DNA of 64,000 nucleotides from Streptomyces sp. TSRI0281 (GCF_001905125.1 NZ_LWLE01000033.1:245234-309233); one strand, 5' to 3'; numbered from the stretch's first letter, positions 1 to 7,967 are shown. Numbers and translations: made by a program. The notes: generated by a model not told the origin, from the letters alone.

Positions 1-143
1 GCGTCGTCGACGGCGACGAACACCGGGCCAGGGCGGCCTGGGCCTTCGCGCACGGCATGGTCGTCCTGGAGCTCCACGGCCGTTTCCCGCCGGGCGCCGA
101 CCTCACGGCCGCCTGGGACACCGGCGTCGCGGCCTTCGCCTGA
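1..143 (+). CDS. TetR-family regulator, C-terminal fragment
   Basis: The window opens inside this gene; the frame from base 3 gives 46 residues before TGA at 141-143. The fragment contains AWAFAHGMVVLELHGRFPPG, which matches the conserved Trp-(x)n-HG-(x)n-LEL-x-GRF signature of the WHG-type C-terminal (ligand-binding and dimerisation) domain of TetR regulators. The N-terminal helix-turn-helix lies outside the window, so target genes cannot be judged. It sits about 90 bp upstream of rnpB on the same strand. The family call rests on the short C-terminal signature only. Confidence 0.7.
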   Translation, partial: VVDGDEHRARAAWAFAHGMVVLELHGRFPPGADLTAAWDTGVAAFA

Positions 144-234
144 GCGGCGGGCCCCCTTGCCCGCCTCCTCCACGCCGCCGTCCGACCCGTCCGTCCGGCC
201 CGTCCGTCCGGCCCGGTAGCATGGTCACCACGGC

Positions 235-641
235 AGACGAGCCGGGCGGACGGCCGCGTGGGGATCTTCGGATTCTCCCGAGGAACGTCCGGGCTCCACA
301 GGGCAGGGTGGTGGCTAACGGCCACCCGGGGTGACCCGCGGGACAGTGCCACAGAAAACAGACCGCCCGGGACCTCGGTCCCGGGTAAGGGTGAAACGGT
401 GGTGTAAGAGACCACCAGCGCCTGAGGTGACTCAGGCGGCTAGGTAAACCCCACCCGGAGCAAGGTCAAGAGGGGCCGTCGCAGGACGGCCTGCGCGAAC
501 GTCCGAGGGCTGCTCGCCCGAGTTCGCGGGTAGACCGCACGAGACCGGCAGCAATGCCGGTCCTAGATGGATGGCCGTCTCCCCGGCCGCCGCGAGGCGA
601 CCGGGCGACAGAACCCGGCGTACAGCCCGACTCGTCTGCCC
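235..641 (+). ncRNA. rnpB: RNase P RNA (type A)
   Basis: This is the catalytic RNA that removes 5' leaders from tRNA precursors. The terminal helix P1 is visible: GGCAGACGAG near 232-241 pairs with CTCGTCTGCC at 631-640. Conserved core blocks appear in the expected order: GAGGAACGTCCGGGCTCCAC near 280, ACAGAAAACAGACCGCC near 351, GTAGACCGCACGAG near 531, and the universal 3' block GGCGTACAGCCCGACTCG near 617. The length of about 400 nt fits actinobacterial rnpB. The exact 5' end is uncertain by a few bases. The last 27 bp double as the left attachment repeat of the island that follows. Confidence 0.96.
614..640 (+). repeat. attL: 27-bp direct repeat within rnpB 3' end
   Basis: This is the intact 3' end of rnpB, covering the universal GTACAGCCCGACTCG block and the 3' strand of helix P1. 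It is identical to 11200-11226. The preceding base is A here and T in the other copy, and the sequences diverge at once after the final CC. Confidence 0.85.
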
Positions 642-948
642 CACCTCTCTTCTGAGCGGATAAAACCCCCTCTGATCTGCATGTTTGCGGGGCAGGGGGG
701 CTTCTCATCTCACGATCGAGCCCCTGGGCTTTCTTCTTGTTTGTCCGTTTCTTCGGGCTGTTCTTCAGTGCGCTGTGGCGATGAAGTGGCGGCGAAAGCG
801 CCGCTTGAGGCCCCTTAAGGGGGTGCTCGAACCCCATTCCGAGAGGTGACCGGAAGCACTCTCGATCGAGCGTGCTCGAACACCTGCTCCCATGGGCTAA
901 TCGTCCTTGGGGTTTAGACGTACGGGACCGGAATCAGGTGATTCCCCC
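641..948. other. Gene-free stretch downstream of rnpB with short dyads and repeats
   Basis: No convincing gene is seen here. The stretch is less G+C-rich than its surroundings. It holds the 12-bp palindrome CCCCTTAAGGGG at 811-822, the palindrome CTCGATCGAG at 861-870, and a 10-bp direct repeat GTGCTCGAAC at 823-832 and 872-881. Clustered small repeats next to an attachment site could be binding sites for an integrase, an excisionase or an island regulator, but nothing proves this. Confidence 0.45.
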
Positions 949-2069
949 ATGGCTCAGCGAGCACACCGAAAACCGGGCAGGAGAGTTGCCAGAGTCCTGG
1001 CTGTCCCTGCCAAGGGTGAGAAGGGCCGCAGGGCGGCGCTCCTCGGCTATGGGGGCCTGGCGTTCTCCCTGGCCACAGGCACCACGTTTCACGCCGTGGC
1101 GACCGAGCGCAGCCCAGCGACCGTCGCGGTCCTGACGGGAGACATCTACACCGACGACCCCGCCAAGGCTGAGCGAACGACCGTCTTCGACGGGGCCGGT
1201 GGTGTCGCAGGTGTCCCCTTCACCGACGAACAGCGCAAGGCGATCGTCAAGGAGAGCATGCGACGGGGCCTGAGCGAGGCCGACGCCTACGCCCTGGCCT
1301 ACGGCGACGATGCCAAGGTCCAGATTCACGAGGACGGAACCGTCACTGTCGACACCCGCGAGGTCGTGCTCGCGAACGGCCCGGTCTACCGCAAGGCCAA
1401 AGAGGCGACGTCGGCCGACGAGAAGGGGATAGAGACCCAGTCCGCAGGCACCGAGGCGGAACCTGTGACCAAGCCCGACGCTGAGCGGAAGGCCAGCCAG
1501 GGGAACAGGGGGCAGAAGGAGGCGGGGAAGGCCAAGGGCACCGCCACGACACCCAAGAGCCCCACTCAGGAATCCCCGGTCGCGGACGGCGGCTCTCGGC
1601 CCCGTGAGGGACAGGCGGGTGCAGCGGTCGCCTCGGAGGGGCCCTACTACCCGGACAGCGGGGAGAACCCTTACGACAAGGGTCTAGGCGAGGCGATGAA
1701 GGACGCCCTCAACCGTTCAACCGGTTTATGGACAGCATCGCCGTGGGGGAAGGAGCTGCCCAAAGGGTTGAACAGTCACCGGACGGCAAACTGATACTGA
1801 CCTCCACATCTCGGATCACGCCCACGCTCGAAGTCGTCGTGGAAGTCGTGTGCTCGGTGGTGACCTCCCCGGAGGAACCGGCGAAGGTTTCCGCGACTGT
1901 CCGCAACCCCCTTACCGGACAAGTGCTTTCGAAGACCTCGCCGACTGACGTAAACGAACCCGACGAGGTTTCGAACGCGGCGATCGGTGTAGCGGTTGAA
2001 GCCGTTGTTGATGCCTCGGCAGGGGGGGAGCGTGGCCACGTCACAGGAGCCGGGCGGCGAGTTCCCTGA
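949..2069 (+). pseudogene. Frameshifted membrane-anchored protein of unknown function
   Basis: The first frame runs from ATG 949 (AGGTG ribosome-binding site at 935) to 1794. It encodes a basic N-terminus, a hydrophobic segment around residues 28-50 (LLGYGGLAFSLATGTTF) and a long Lys/Glu/Pro-rich linker. It then breaks into unrelated sequence. The frame from 1728 to 2069 continues with well-behaved codons (MDSIAVGEGAAQRVEQSPDG). The switch lies at 1717-1733, where AACCGTTC is followed by AACCGGTT. Removing one 8-bp unit joins the frames into a single protein of about 370 residues. I do not recognise the family. Confidence 0.6.
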
Positions 2070-2098
2070 CGGGCTCCTTGGCAGCTGAGCGCCGACGC

Positions 2099-3358
2099 TT
2101 ACAGAACGTCGACGTTCGAGCCGGACGCAAGCCGGTTCCGACAGTCGAGCACATACGGCGCGTGTTCAAGGATTGTCTCGTAGTCGAATTCCGCATGGTC
2201 CGTGAGCAGTACCACGGCGTCCGATGCCGCGATCTCCTCCGCAGTTGCTTCTACTCGGATCAGGCGTGCGTCGGTGCGGATGTCATCTACGACGTGCGGG
2301 TCCGCGCCGCGCACCTCGGCACCGAGATCGAGGAGCAGCTCAGCAACGCGCGCTGACGGCGACTCGCGGGCGTCGGAGGTGTTCGCCTTGTAGGCCAGGC
2401 CGAGCAGCAGGATGCGAGATCCGCTGACGGCCATGCGACGCGCATTTAGAGCCTCCATGAGCCGCCGGACCACGTAGTCGGGCATGTGGTTGTTGACGTC
2501 GTTGGCGAGTTCCACGAACCGGAATGGGACGCCGGCCGTGCGTTCCACCTTCCACGACAGAAATGACGGGTCGATCGGCAGGCAGTGTCCGCCGACACCG
2601 GGGCCGGGGGTGAACCGCATGTAGCCGAAGGGCTTGGACGCGGCTGCGTCGAGCGCTTCCCAGACGTTCACGCCGAGCGGCCTGGCGAGCATCGCCATCT
2701 CGTTGACCAGTGCGATGTTGACGTGCCGGAAAATGTTCTCGATCAGCTTGGCCATCTCGGCCACCTTCGTTCCGGAGACTGGAACCGTGGTCTCCACCAA
2801 CTCGTCGTAGAAGCCCTTGACCGCGCCAAGCGATGCGGCGTCGATGCCGGACACCACCTTGGGCGTCCTCTCGAACGGCCACGACCTGTTTCCCGGATCG
2901 ATGCGCTCGGGGCTGAAGCCGACGTGGAAGTCCGCACCAGCGATCAGGCCGGACGCCTTTTCCAAGATCGGCGTCATCAGCTCCTCGGTGGTGCCGGGGT
3001 AGGTCGTGGACTCCAGGACCACGGTCGCACCGGGGCACAGGTGCGCGCCTAACGTGTGGGCACAGGACTCGATGTAGGTCAGGTCGGGCACGCCGTCCCG
3101 CAGCGGGGTCGGCACGGTGATTACCGCGATGTCGAACCGGGGCAGCGCGGCGGCTTCGGCGGTCACGGAGTAGGCACCGGAGTCCAGCACTGCGCGGAGT
3201 CGTGCGGACGTCACGTCTTCCACGTACGACTCGCCAGTGGCGATCTGCTGGACGCGATGCGGGTCCACGTCGTAGCCGACGACACGGTGGCCAACTTCTG
3301 CGGCGCGTACGGCCAGCGGCAGCCCCACGTAGCCCTGACCAGCGACAACAACATGCAT
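2099..3358 (-). CDS. Nucleotide-sugar dehydrogenase (UDP-GlcNAc/UDP-ManNAc dehydrogenase type)
   Basis: The 419-residue product should oxidise C6 of a UDP-sugar to the uronic acid in two NAD-dependent steps, supplying a precursor for surface polysaccharide. The NAD-binding motif GQGYVGLP starts at residue 7, the central-domain segment KLIENIFRHVNIALVNEM spans about 204-221, and the catalytic Cys259 lies in PGPGVGGHCLPIDP. The later LLGLAYKANTSDARESP holds the conserved Lys. The GGHCxPxDP form resembles UDP-N-acetylhexosamine dehydrogenases (WbpA/WecC type) more than UDP-glucose dehydrogenase. ATG 3358 was chosen because GGAG lies just upstream and the Rossmann motif begins at once. It diverges from the adjacent glycosyltransferase gene, with 65 bp between starts. 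Confidence 0.9.
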   Translation of the reverse strand: MHVVVAGQGYVGLPLAVRAAEVGHRVVGYDVDPHRVQQIATGESYVEDVTSARLRAVLDSGAYSVTAEAAALPRFDIAVITVPTPLRDGVPDLTYIESCAHTLGAHLCPGATVVLESTTYPGTTEELMTPILEKASGLIAGADFHVGFSPERIDPGNRSWPFERTPKVVSGIDAASLGAVKGFYDELVETTVPVSGTKVAEMAKLIENIFRHVNIALVNEMAMLARPLGVNVWEALDAAASKPFGYMRFTPGPGVGGHCLPIDPSFLSWKVERTAGVPFRFVELANDVNNHMPDYVVRRLMEALNARRMAVSGSRILLLGLAYKANTSDARESPSARVAELLLDLGAEVRGADPHVVDDIRTDARLIRVEATAEEIAASDAVVLLTDHAEFDYETILEHAPYVLDCRNRLASGSNVDVL

Positions 3359-3423
3359 GGCAGCTCCTACCGATCGCAGTGCTTGAATGGACCGTCGTTC
3401 CTGACTTAGCAAGGAGAAGCGCT

Positions 3424-4197
3424 GTGCCTCTGGTCTCTGTCGTGATGCCGGTGTACAACTCGGCAGCCACTCTCGGTGCAGCGATCCGGTCGGTGCTCAC
3501 GCAGACTCACAGCGACCTGGAGCTGCTGGTCACCGACGACAAATCTTCCGATGACTCCATGGACCTGCTCATGGATTTCGCCCGGCAGGACAAGCGCGTG
3601 CTGCCGGAATCGGCACCCGAACGGGGCGGCGCCGGCCGGGCACGCAACCTCGCTATCGAGCGGGCCAGAGGGGACTACGTCGCCTTTCTCGACAGTGACG
3701 ACATGTGGCTTCCGGAGAAGACCGAGCGGCAAATCGCATTCGCTGCTGCGGGCAACGTGCCATTGACGTTCACCTCCTACTTCAAGATGGACGCCGACTA
3801 CGACGGTGAGAGCACCGACTTCATCCCGAACGGGCGCGTGGTCCGCGCACGAGAGCACGTGGACTACCGCGCGATGCTGGTCCAGGACCACATCGGTGCT
3901 CTGACCGCCATGTACGACCGTACGGTCCTCGGCACGAGGCTGATGCCGGAGATGCTGAAGCGACAGGACTACGCCCTGTGGCTGTCGATCATGCGTGAAG
4001 GCAATAACGCACGGGGTCTGGCCGAGCCGCTTGCGGTGTACAGGTCCCACCAGGCGGGGTCGCTGTCCTCCAACAAGCTGTCGCTTGTCCAGTACAACTG
4101 GGCGCTGTACCGCGAACACGAAGGGCTGTCGGTTCCCCGCTCGACGCGGGCGCTGGCTGGCGCTGTGTGGCAGTCGCTGCGTAACTCGCGGATCTAG
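3424..4197 (+). CDS. Family 2 glycosyltransferase
   Basis: This 257-residue protein has the GT-A fold signature of family GT2. The N-terminal strand reads VSVVMPVYNSAATLGAAIRS, followed by DLELLVTDDKSSDD for nucleotide binding, RARNLAIERARGDYVAFLDS, and the metal-binding DSDD motif near residue 97. It should transfer a sugar from an activated donor, possibly the product of the divergent dehydrogenase next door. GTG 3424 was chosen for the AAGGAG site 7 bases upstream. The stop codon TAG (4195-4197) lies in the CTAG target duplication of the following IS element, so the reading frame ends naturally and is not cut by the insertion. Confidence 0.88.
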   Translation: MPLVSVVMPVYNSAATLGAAIRSVLTQTHSDLELLVTDDKSSDDSMDLLMDFARQDKRVLPESAPERGGAGRARNLAIERARGDYVAFLDSDDMWLPEKTERQIAFAAAGNVPLTFTSYFKMDADYDGESTDFIPNGRVVRAREHVDYRAMLVQDHIGALTAMYDRTVLGTRLMPEMLKRQDYALWLSIMREGNNARGLAEPLAVYRSHQAGSLSSNKLSLVQYNWALYREHEGLSVPRSTRALAGAVWQSLRNSRI

Positions 4198-4233
4198 GGC
4201 CTGTTGCGAAAGCGAGTGCCGAGGTCGCGCTAG

Positions 4234-4671
4234 CTACGGAGTTGGGTGAGCTGTCGGTTGCGCCCCTGCTGCCCGGAGGATCTTGGCAGTGTCGGGGTGA
4301 GGGCCGCTGTTCGCCCAGTCCAGCGGGGTCTTACCTGTGCCGTGGTCTTCGCGAAGGTTGGGATCGGCGCCATGCGCCAACAACTGCCAAATCGTTTCGG
4401 TGTGCCCCCAGCAGGCGGCTGCGCAGAGCGGTGTGCCCTCAGAGCCGAGGCCGCTGCTTTCGGTGTCGGGAGAAGCCCCGGCTTCCATGAGCAAACGGGC
4501 TATCTCGGCTTCGCCCTGCACTGAAGCCAGGTACAGCGGAGTGGTGCCGTCACTGTTCCGTCTCTCTGGACTTGCTCCACTGCGCAACAGGGCCTTCGTG
4601 TGCATGGCGTCACCTGTCAGGACTGCTTCGAAGAGGTGGCGGGAGAGCTTCTTCTGTTGGCGCTGCTTCAT
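4234..4671 (-). CDS. Ankyrin-repeat protein, probable IS passenger
   Basis: The 145-residue product is built almost entirely of ankyrin repeats: an N-terminal cap (LSRHLFEAVLTGDAMHTKAL), then TTPLYLASVQGEAEIARLLM, a variant GTPLCAAACWGHTETIWQLL, and KTPLDWANS near the C-terminus. Ankyrin repeats bind proteins; no catalytic domain, signal peptide or membrane segment is visible. The gene lies between the transposase gene and the left IS end, on the same strand, starting 39 bp beyond the transposase stop. No strong ribosome-binding site is seen, so translation may depend on coupling or read-through from the transposase. Its effect on transposition or on the host is unknown. Confidence 0.78.
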   Translation of the reverse strand: MKQRQQKKLSRHLFEAVLTGDAMHTKALLRSGASPERRNSDGTTPLYLASVQGEAEIARLLMEAGASPDTESSGLGSEGTPLCAAACWGHTETIWQLLAHGADPNLREDHGTGKTPLDWANSGPHPDTAKILRAAGAQPTAHPTP

Positions 4672-4710
4672 AGCCGGTGAGGCTAGCGATCATGAGTACG
4701 CCGGAGCCAT

Positions 4711-5586
4711 TCATATCCATTCGTTGATCGCCGCGACCAGCACAGTGGCTTCGTAGCGGACGGCAAGTTTGTCGTATCGCGTGGCCACGGCCCTGTGCCG
4801 CTTGAGGCGATTGATCCCACACTCGACCGCGTGGCGCTCGCGGTAGTCGGCCGGATCGAAATGCGGCGGCCGGCCGCCACGGGAACCAAGCTTCTGGCGG
4901 TTGCGTGCCTGGTCGGCCTTGTCGGGGATGGTGCAGCGGATCCCGCGTCGGCGCAGGTAGGCGCGGTTTCTGCGGGAGGCGTACGCCTTGTCGGCACGCA
5001 CCCGATCGGGGCGGACGCGTGGCCGGCCCGGCCCGATGCGGGGCACGCGGACCTTCTCCAGTACGGGTTCGAACTGCGGCGAGTCGCCGCGCTGCCCTGC
5101 CGTCACCACGATCGACATGGGCTTTTGGCCCTGCTCGACCGCCAGGTGCAGCTTGGTGGTGAACCCGCCGCGCGAGCGTCCCAGTCCGTGATCATTCGGC
5201 TCGGTGAACATGCCGCCCGGTGGTTCCTTCTGCAGGTAACCCTGCTTGCGGGCCCCGGCCGCATGCTGATGGGCTCGGCACACCGTGGAGTCGACGCTCA
5301 GATCCCACGTGATCGCACCCTTCGCATCGGCAAGGGACTGGAGACGGGTGAACATCCGGTGCCACGTGCCGTTCCGCTGCCATCGGCGGAACAGGTCGTA
5401 GACCCGGTTCCACGGTCCGTATTCGACCGGGATGTCTCGCCACGGAACTCCGGTGCGGACCCGGAACCGTATGCCGTCGATCAGCTGCCGTCGAGGCCAG
5501 ACGGGTGGCCGCCCCGCCCTGGCGCCCTTCGGCAGCAACGGCTCCAGCTTTGCCCACTGCTCGTCCGTGAGATCTCCCCGCCCCAT
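4711..5586 (-). CDS. IS5-family DDE transposase
   Basis: This full-length 291-residue transposase starts with the typical N-terminal domain (DLTDEQWAKLEPLLP, GIRFRVRTGVPWRDIP). The likely catalytic acids are Asp99 in DSTVCRAHQHAAG, Asp199 in RADKAYASR, and Glu255 in ECGINRLKRHRAVATRYDK, which is the IS5-type Y-(2)-R-(3)-E-(6)-K region. No frameshift is seen, so the element may still be able to move. The call is strong; assignment to a named IS would need a comparison I cannot make. Confidence 0.95.
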   Translation of the reverse strand: MGRGDLTDEQWAKLEPLLPKGARAGRPPVWPRRQLIDGIRFRVRTGVPWRDIPVEYGPWNRVYDLFRRWQRNGTWHRMFTRLQSLADAKGAITWDLSVDSTVCRAHQHAAGARKQGYLQKEPPGGMFTEPNDHGLGRSRGGFTTKLHLAVEQGQKPMSIVVTAGQRGDSPQFEPVLEKVRVPRIGPGRPRVRPDRVRADKAYASRRNRAYLRRRGIRCTIPDKADQARNRQKLGSRGGRPPHFDPADYRERHAVECGINRLKRHRAVATRYDKLAVRYEATVLVAAINEWI

Positions 5587-5606
5587 GAACGGTGATCATT
5601 CACCGC

Positions 5607-6029
5607 TCAAGATCCACTTTCGATACACGGCCTAGCGGGTGGCTCACCACCCTCGCCCTCCTGGTTCACCTGGTACTGACTGATGTGGCGCCGGAGCACC
5701 CGGCCCAACGCCCGCATGTGCGTGTGGACGGAGAAGGCGGGGTCCTGAAGAGTCGGGGTCGCCGCGAAGAGAGCCCGGATCTCCTCGCGCTGCTGGTCGG
5801 CCTCGATCACGTCCTCCGGGAGCCCGGCCTCGGAGAAGGCTTCGATCTGCTCCTTGAGCAACTCTGTCTGGCGCTCTATCACCGAGCGGGTGGTCGTGCC
5901 GATCTGGAACGCAAGCGCGTCGCTGGCGATGAGCGTCGCGGCATCGGGGTCGAGGCCCGGCGCCGGGGTGACGTGGACATCGCTGTTGGAGGGCGGGCCT
6001 GAAGGCTGGTGCGTCGTAGTTTCTTCCAT
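5607..6029 (-). CDS. Unknown island protein with C-terminus altered by the IS
   Basis: The frame from ATG 6029 (GGAG ribosome-binding site 7-10 bases upstream) encodes about 140 residues. The N-terminus is Pro/Thr-rich and is followed by an alpha-helical, Gln/Glu-rich region (TRSVIERQTELLKEQIEAFS; HMRALGRVLRRHISQY). I do not recognise a family. The last eight or so codons and the stop lie inside the IS end (downstream of 5632), so the native C-terminus has been replaced. Without the IS the frame would run antisense into the glycosyltransferase gene. It is divergent from the XRE regulator, and the shared intergenic region holds a long inverted repeat. Confidence 0.55.
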   Translation of the reverse strand: MEETTTHQPSGPPSNSDVHVTPAPGLDPDAATLIASDALAFQIGTTTRSVIERQTELLKEQIEAFSEAGLPEDVIEADQQREEIRALFAATPTLQDPAFSVHTHMRALGRVLRRHISQYQVNQEGEGGEPPARPCIESGS

Positions 6030-6159
6030 GAGGGGCTCCTGGCCCTGAAGTAGGGGAACGGAGAACGGCTGCGCGCTGGCGGGGGGCTGCGCGCTGTGAG
6101 TCATCTGGAGCGCTCTGTGAGCAACCGCTAGTAATCGTGGAAGCAGGACCGATACCGTG

Positions 6160-6209
6160 GAAGTGCCACAACAGAATTCTGCGAGCGTGTTTCTGCGCGA
6201 AGTGCCACA
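6160..6209. promoter_or_regulatory. Direct repeats in a divergent promoter region
   Basis: GAAGTGCCACA occurs twice in direct orientation at 6160-6170 and 6199-6209, 39 bp apart. A shorter CGTGGAAG also repeats just upstream (near 6136 and 6156). The position between divergent genes suggests operator sites, perhaps for the XRE protein encoded downstream. No consensus promoter is obvious. Confidence 0.4.
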
Positions 6210-6233
6210 CGCAAAAGCCCTGTTCACGGTTCT

Positions 6234-6271
6234 GCAAGGCGTCTTCTGCTGCACAGCAGAAGACGCCTTGC
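6234..6271. repeat. Perfect 17-bp inverted repeat with 4-nt spacer
   Basis: The arm GCAAGGCGTCTTCTGCT at 6234-6250 is followed by the spacer GCAC and the exact reverse complement at 6255-6271. It lies 53 bp upstream of the XRE start and 205 bp upstream of the divergent gene. A stem of this length could be a terminator, but its place in a divergent promoter region makes an operator, or an RNA hairpin in the XRE leader, equally likely. Confidence 0.85.
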
Positions 6272-6323
6272 GGCAGCGAGACATTCTCGGTCACACTGGG
6301 TAACACGCGCTGGGAGGCGAAGG

Positions 6324-7196
6324 ATGATCACGGATGTAGAGTCGGCCACGCCTGCTCTCTGCCGTCTCCAGTTAGGTCGCGAGCTCCGCCAACTGCGTCA
6401 GGAGGCCGGGCTCACCTCAACCCAGGTGGTCCGCACCTTGATCTGTAGTCCGTCGAAGCTGACACGGCTGGAGATGGGAGAGAACGCGGTCGTTGAGACT
6501 GCGGACGTGATGGCCCTGTGCGAGATCTACGGGGCAGCTCCTGAGAAGCGGGCCCTGCTGCTCGGGTACGCCGCGGTGACCAAGACCAAGAAGGACTGGT
6601 GGCAGTCGCCTGAGTATCGACCGGCCATCGCTCCTAGCTTCAAGGCGTACTTGGGCCTTGAGGCCACGGCAGAAGCGCTGCACAACTACGAGGGCGAGTT
6701 CGTTCCAGGGCTGCTACAGACCGAGGACTACGTCCGTGCGATTCACCAACGCGCGCACGAAGGTCTGCCTCGCGATGAGATTGACCGGCTCGTCGCCGTG
6801 AGAATGACACGGCAAGAGGCCCTGCACCGCGAGTTCGCCCCGCTGAAATTCGCAGCAATCGTCAACGAAGCAGTGCTGTACCGGCAGGTCGGAGGGCCGG
6901 CCGTCATGCGCGCCCAGATAGAGCACATGATGGACATGGCCGCACACCCGTCAGTTCGCGTTCAGGTCGTACCGTTCAAAGCAGGCGCCCACGCAGGTAT
7001 GAATGGCGCCTTCACTTTGCTCCGACTCCAAGACGCGCACCCGATCGTCTATCTGGAGAACCTCGGCAGCGCGTCGGTCACGCGCAAGCGTGGGGACGTC
7101 ACCCAGTACGAAGAGGCATTCACAGACCTCCAAATCCTTGCCGTTGGACCGCAAGAGTCCGTCGGCATGATCAGAGAAGCGATCAAGGAGCATTGA
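6324..7196 (+). CDS. XRE-family regulator with DUF5753 (Scr1/WhiJ-like)
   Basis: The 290-residue protein has an N-terminal helix-turn-helix (about residues 14-70; LGRELRQLRQEAGLTSTQVV, then SPSKLTRLEMGE). The C-terminal DUF5753 region contains the family markers FVPGLLQTEDYVRAI, VRMTRQEAL and VNEAVLYRQVGG. In Streptomyces such regulators are typically paired with a small DUF397 protein and act as developmental or stress switches, or as toxin-antitoxin-like modules. Here the DUF397 gene follows after 5 bp. The start ATG 6324 has GAGGCGAAGG upstream. The inverted repeat at 6234-6271 is a candidate operator. Confidence 0.92.
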   Translation: MITDVESATPALCRLQLGRELRQLRQEAGLTSTQVVRTLICSPSKLTRLEMGENAVVETADVMALCEIYGAAPEKRALLLGYAAVTKTKKDWWQSPEYRPAIAPSFKAYLGLEATAEALHNYEGEFVPGLLQTEDYVRAIHQRAHEGLPRDEIDRLVAVRMTRQEALHREFAPLKFAAIVNEAVLYRQVGGPAVMRAQIEHMMDMAAHPSVRVQVVPFKAGAHAGMNGAFTLLRLQDAHPIVYLENLGSASVTRKRGDVTQYEEAFTDLQILAVGPQESVGMIREAIKEH

Positions 7197-7201
7197 TTCA
7201 C

Positions 7202-7414
7202 ATGACCACTCACGCTGCGCTGACCGGTGCCCACTGGTTCACGTCGAGCTACAGCAACGACCAGGGCGGCCAATGCGTCGAGGGCGCCCGGCTCGAAGGG
7301 GCAACCATGGCCGTGCGGGACTCCAAGGACCCCCAGCGGGGAGCCTGCCTCTTCCGGGCCGCTGCATGGCACGCCTTCGTTGACGGAGTTAAGGGTGAGG
7401 ACGCACCACTCTAA
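7202..7414 (+). CDS. DUF397 small protein
   Basis: This 70-residue protein carries the DUF397 hallmarks: WFTSSYSNDQGGQCVEGA, then VRDSKDPQ near the middle and WHAFVDGVK at the end. Such proteins are encoded next to XRE-DUF5753 regulators and are thought to modulate or be neutralised by them. ATG 7202 has GGAG 9-12 bases upstream, inside the end of the XRE gene, indicating co-expression. A strong hairpin follows at 7440-7485. Confidence 0.92.
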   Translation: MTTHAALTGAHWFTSSYSNDQGGQCVEGARLEGATMAVRDSKDPQRGACLFRAAAWHAFVDGVKGEDAPL

Positions 7415-7439
7415 ACGGATGGCCTGGCCTAACCCAAGA

Positions 7440-7485
7440 CAACTGCCCCGCCCCGCACGGGAATCCGTGCAGAGCGGGGCAGTTG
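7440..7485 (+). terminator. Hairpin terminator after XRE/DUF397
   Basis: CAACTGCCCCGC (7440-7451) pairs with GCGGGGCAGTTG (7474-7485). An inner stem GCACGG/CCGTGC (7455-7460 with 7465-7470) extends it. No U-tract follows, as is common for Streptomyces terminators. Confidence 0.75.
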
Positions 7486-7573
7486 CAAGTTGGGGTGCCA
7501 GTAGGAACGCTGTCACCCAGCCGCAAACGGCGACCATTACCCCAGCGCCGTTGCCGCAGTCATGGTCGGGGGG

Positions 7574-7844
7574 TCAGCTTGCTCTGCCGCACTCAGGGAG
7601 ACAGTGCCTCGACTGGTGCCGCAGCCCAGTCAGCCACCGGTTCCGGAGCTGCTGAGACAGCCACCGGTACAGGAGCCCCGCCCCCCGGCGAGCATCGCGC
7701 GAGCCTCGTCGGTCTTCATTCCTGCCGGGCGTCATCCGCCTCCAGGGCGAGGCCATACTCCCGCCCCACCTTCGCGGCCACCAGGTTGACGACCTTCCGA
7801 ACCTGCGGCTCGTCGAGGAGCGACCAGTCGTAGGCGCCGTTCAT
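7574..7844 (-). pseudogene. Remnant of a small sigma-factor-like island protein
   Basis: A short frame starts at ATG 7844 behind a very strong ribosome-binding site (AAGGAGGT) and reads YDWSLLDEPQVRKVVNLVAA, then KVGREYGLALEADDARQE before a TGA at 7716. The next frame continues with DEARAMLAGG and the third with LYRWLSQQLRNRWLTGL up to 7574. Together these resemble the sigma-70-region-2-like small proteins found on actinobacterial integrative elements, but split over three frames. The likeness is from memory of the family. The 120 bp between this gene and the primase remnant also reads best as a frameshifted small gene (KTTKRPTGRKADPATAILAE). Confidence 0.42.
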
Positions 7845-7967
7845 CGGACGACCTCCTTGTCGTCTTCACTTCGGCGAGGATCGCGGTAGCCGGGTCGGCC
7901 TTGCGGCCCGTCGGCCTCTTCGTCGTCTTCGGTGTCTCATTTCATTGGTGGTGCTCCAGTAATCAGG

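Larger units (their letters stand above)
4198..5631 (-). mobile_element. IS5-type insertion sequence with passenger gene
   Basis: The element is about 1.43 kb. Its right end, read inward from 5631, is GCCGTGTATCGAAAGTGG and its left end from 4198 is GGCCTGTTGCGAAAGCG; 12 of 17 bases match, including the block CGAAAG. Both ends are flanked by CTAG (4194-4197 and 5632-5635), which fits the 4-bp YTAR target preference of IS5-group elements. Inside are the DDE transposase gene and an ankyrin-repeat gene, both on the minus strand. No better left end is visible between the two genes. The extra gene makes the element about 500 bp longer than the transposase alone requires. Confidence 0.68.

Noticed and set aside
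641..720. Strong intrinsic terminator for rnpB
   Set aside because: Only a short C-run/G-run pairing with a long loop can be drawn around 668-700; it is too weak to call.
4672..4710. Left IS end directly behind the transposase gene
   Set aside because: No CGAAAG-type inverted end or target duplication is seen there; the match at 4198 with CTAG is better.
7630..7719. A 29-residue frame ending GSCTGGCLSSSGTGG that looks like a RiPP precursor
   Set aside because: No modification enzyme or transporter is nearby, and the frame fits better as the middle part of a frameshifted sigma-like gene (DEARAMLAGG continues the upstream frame).
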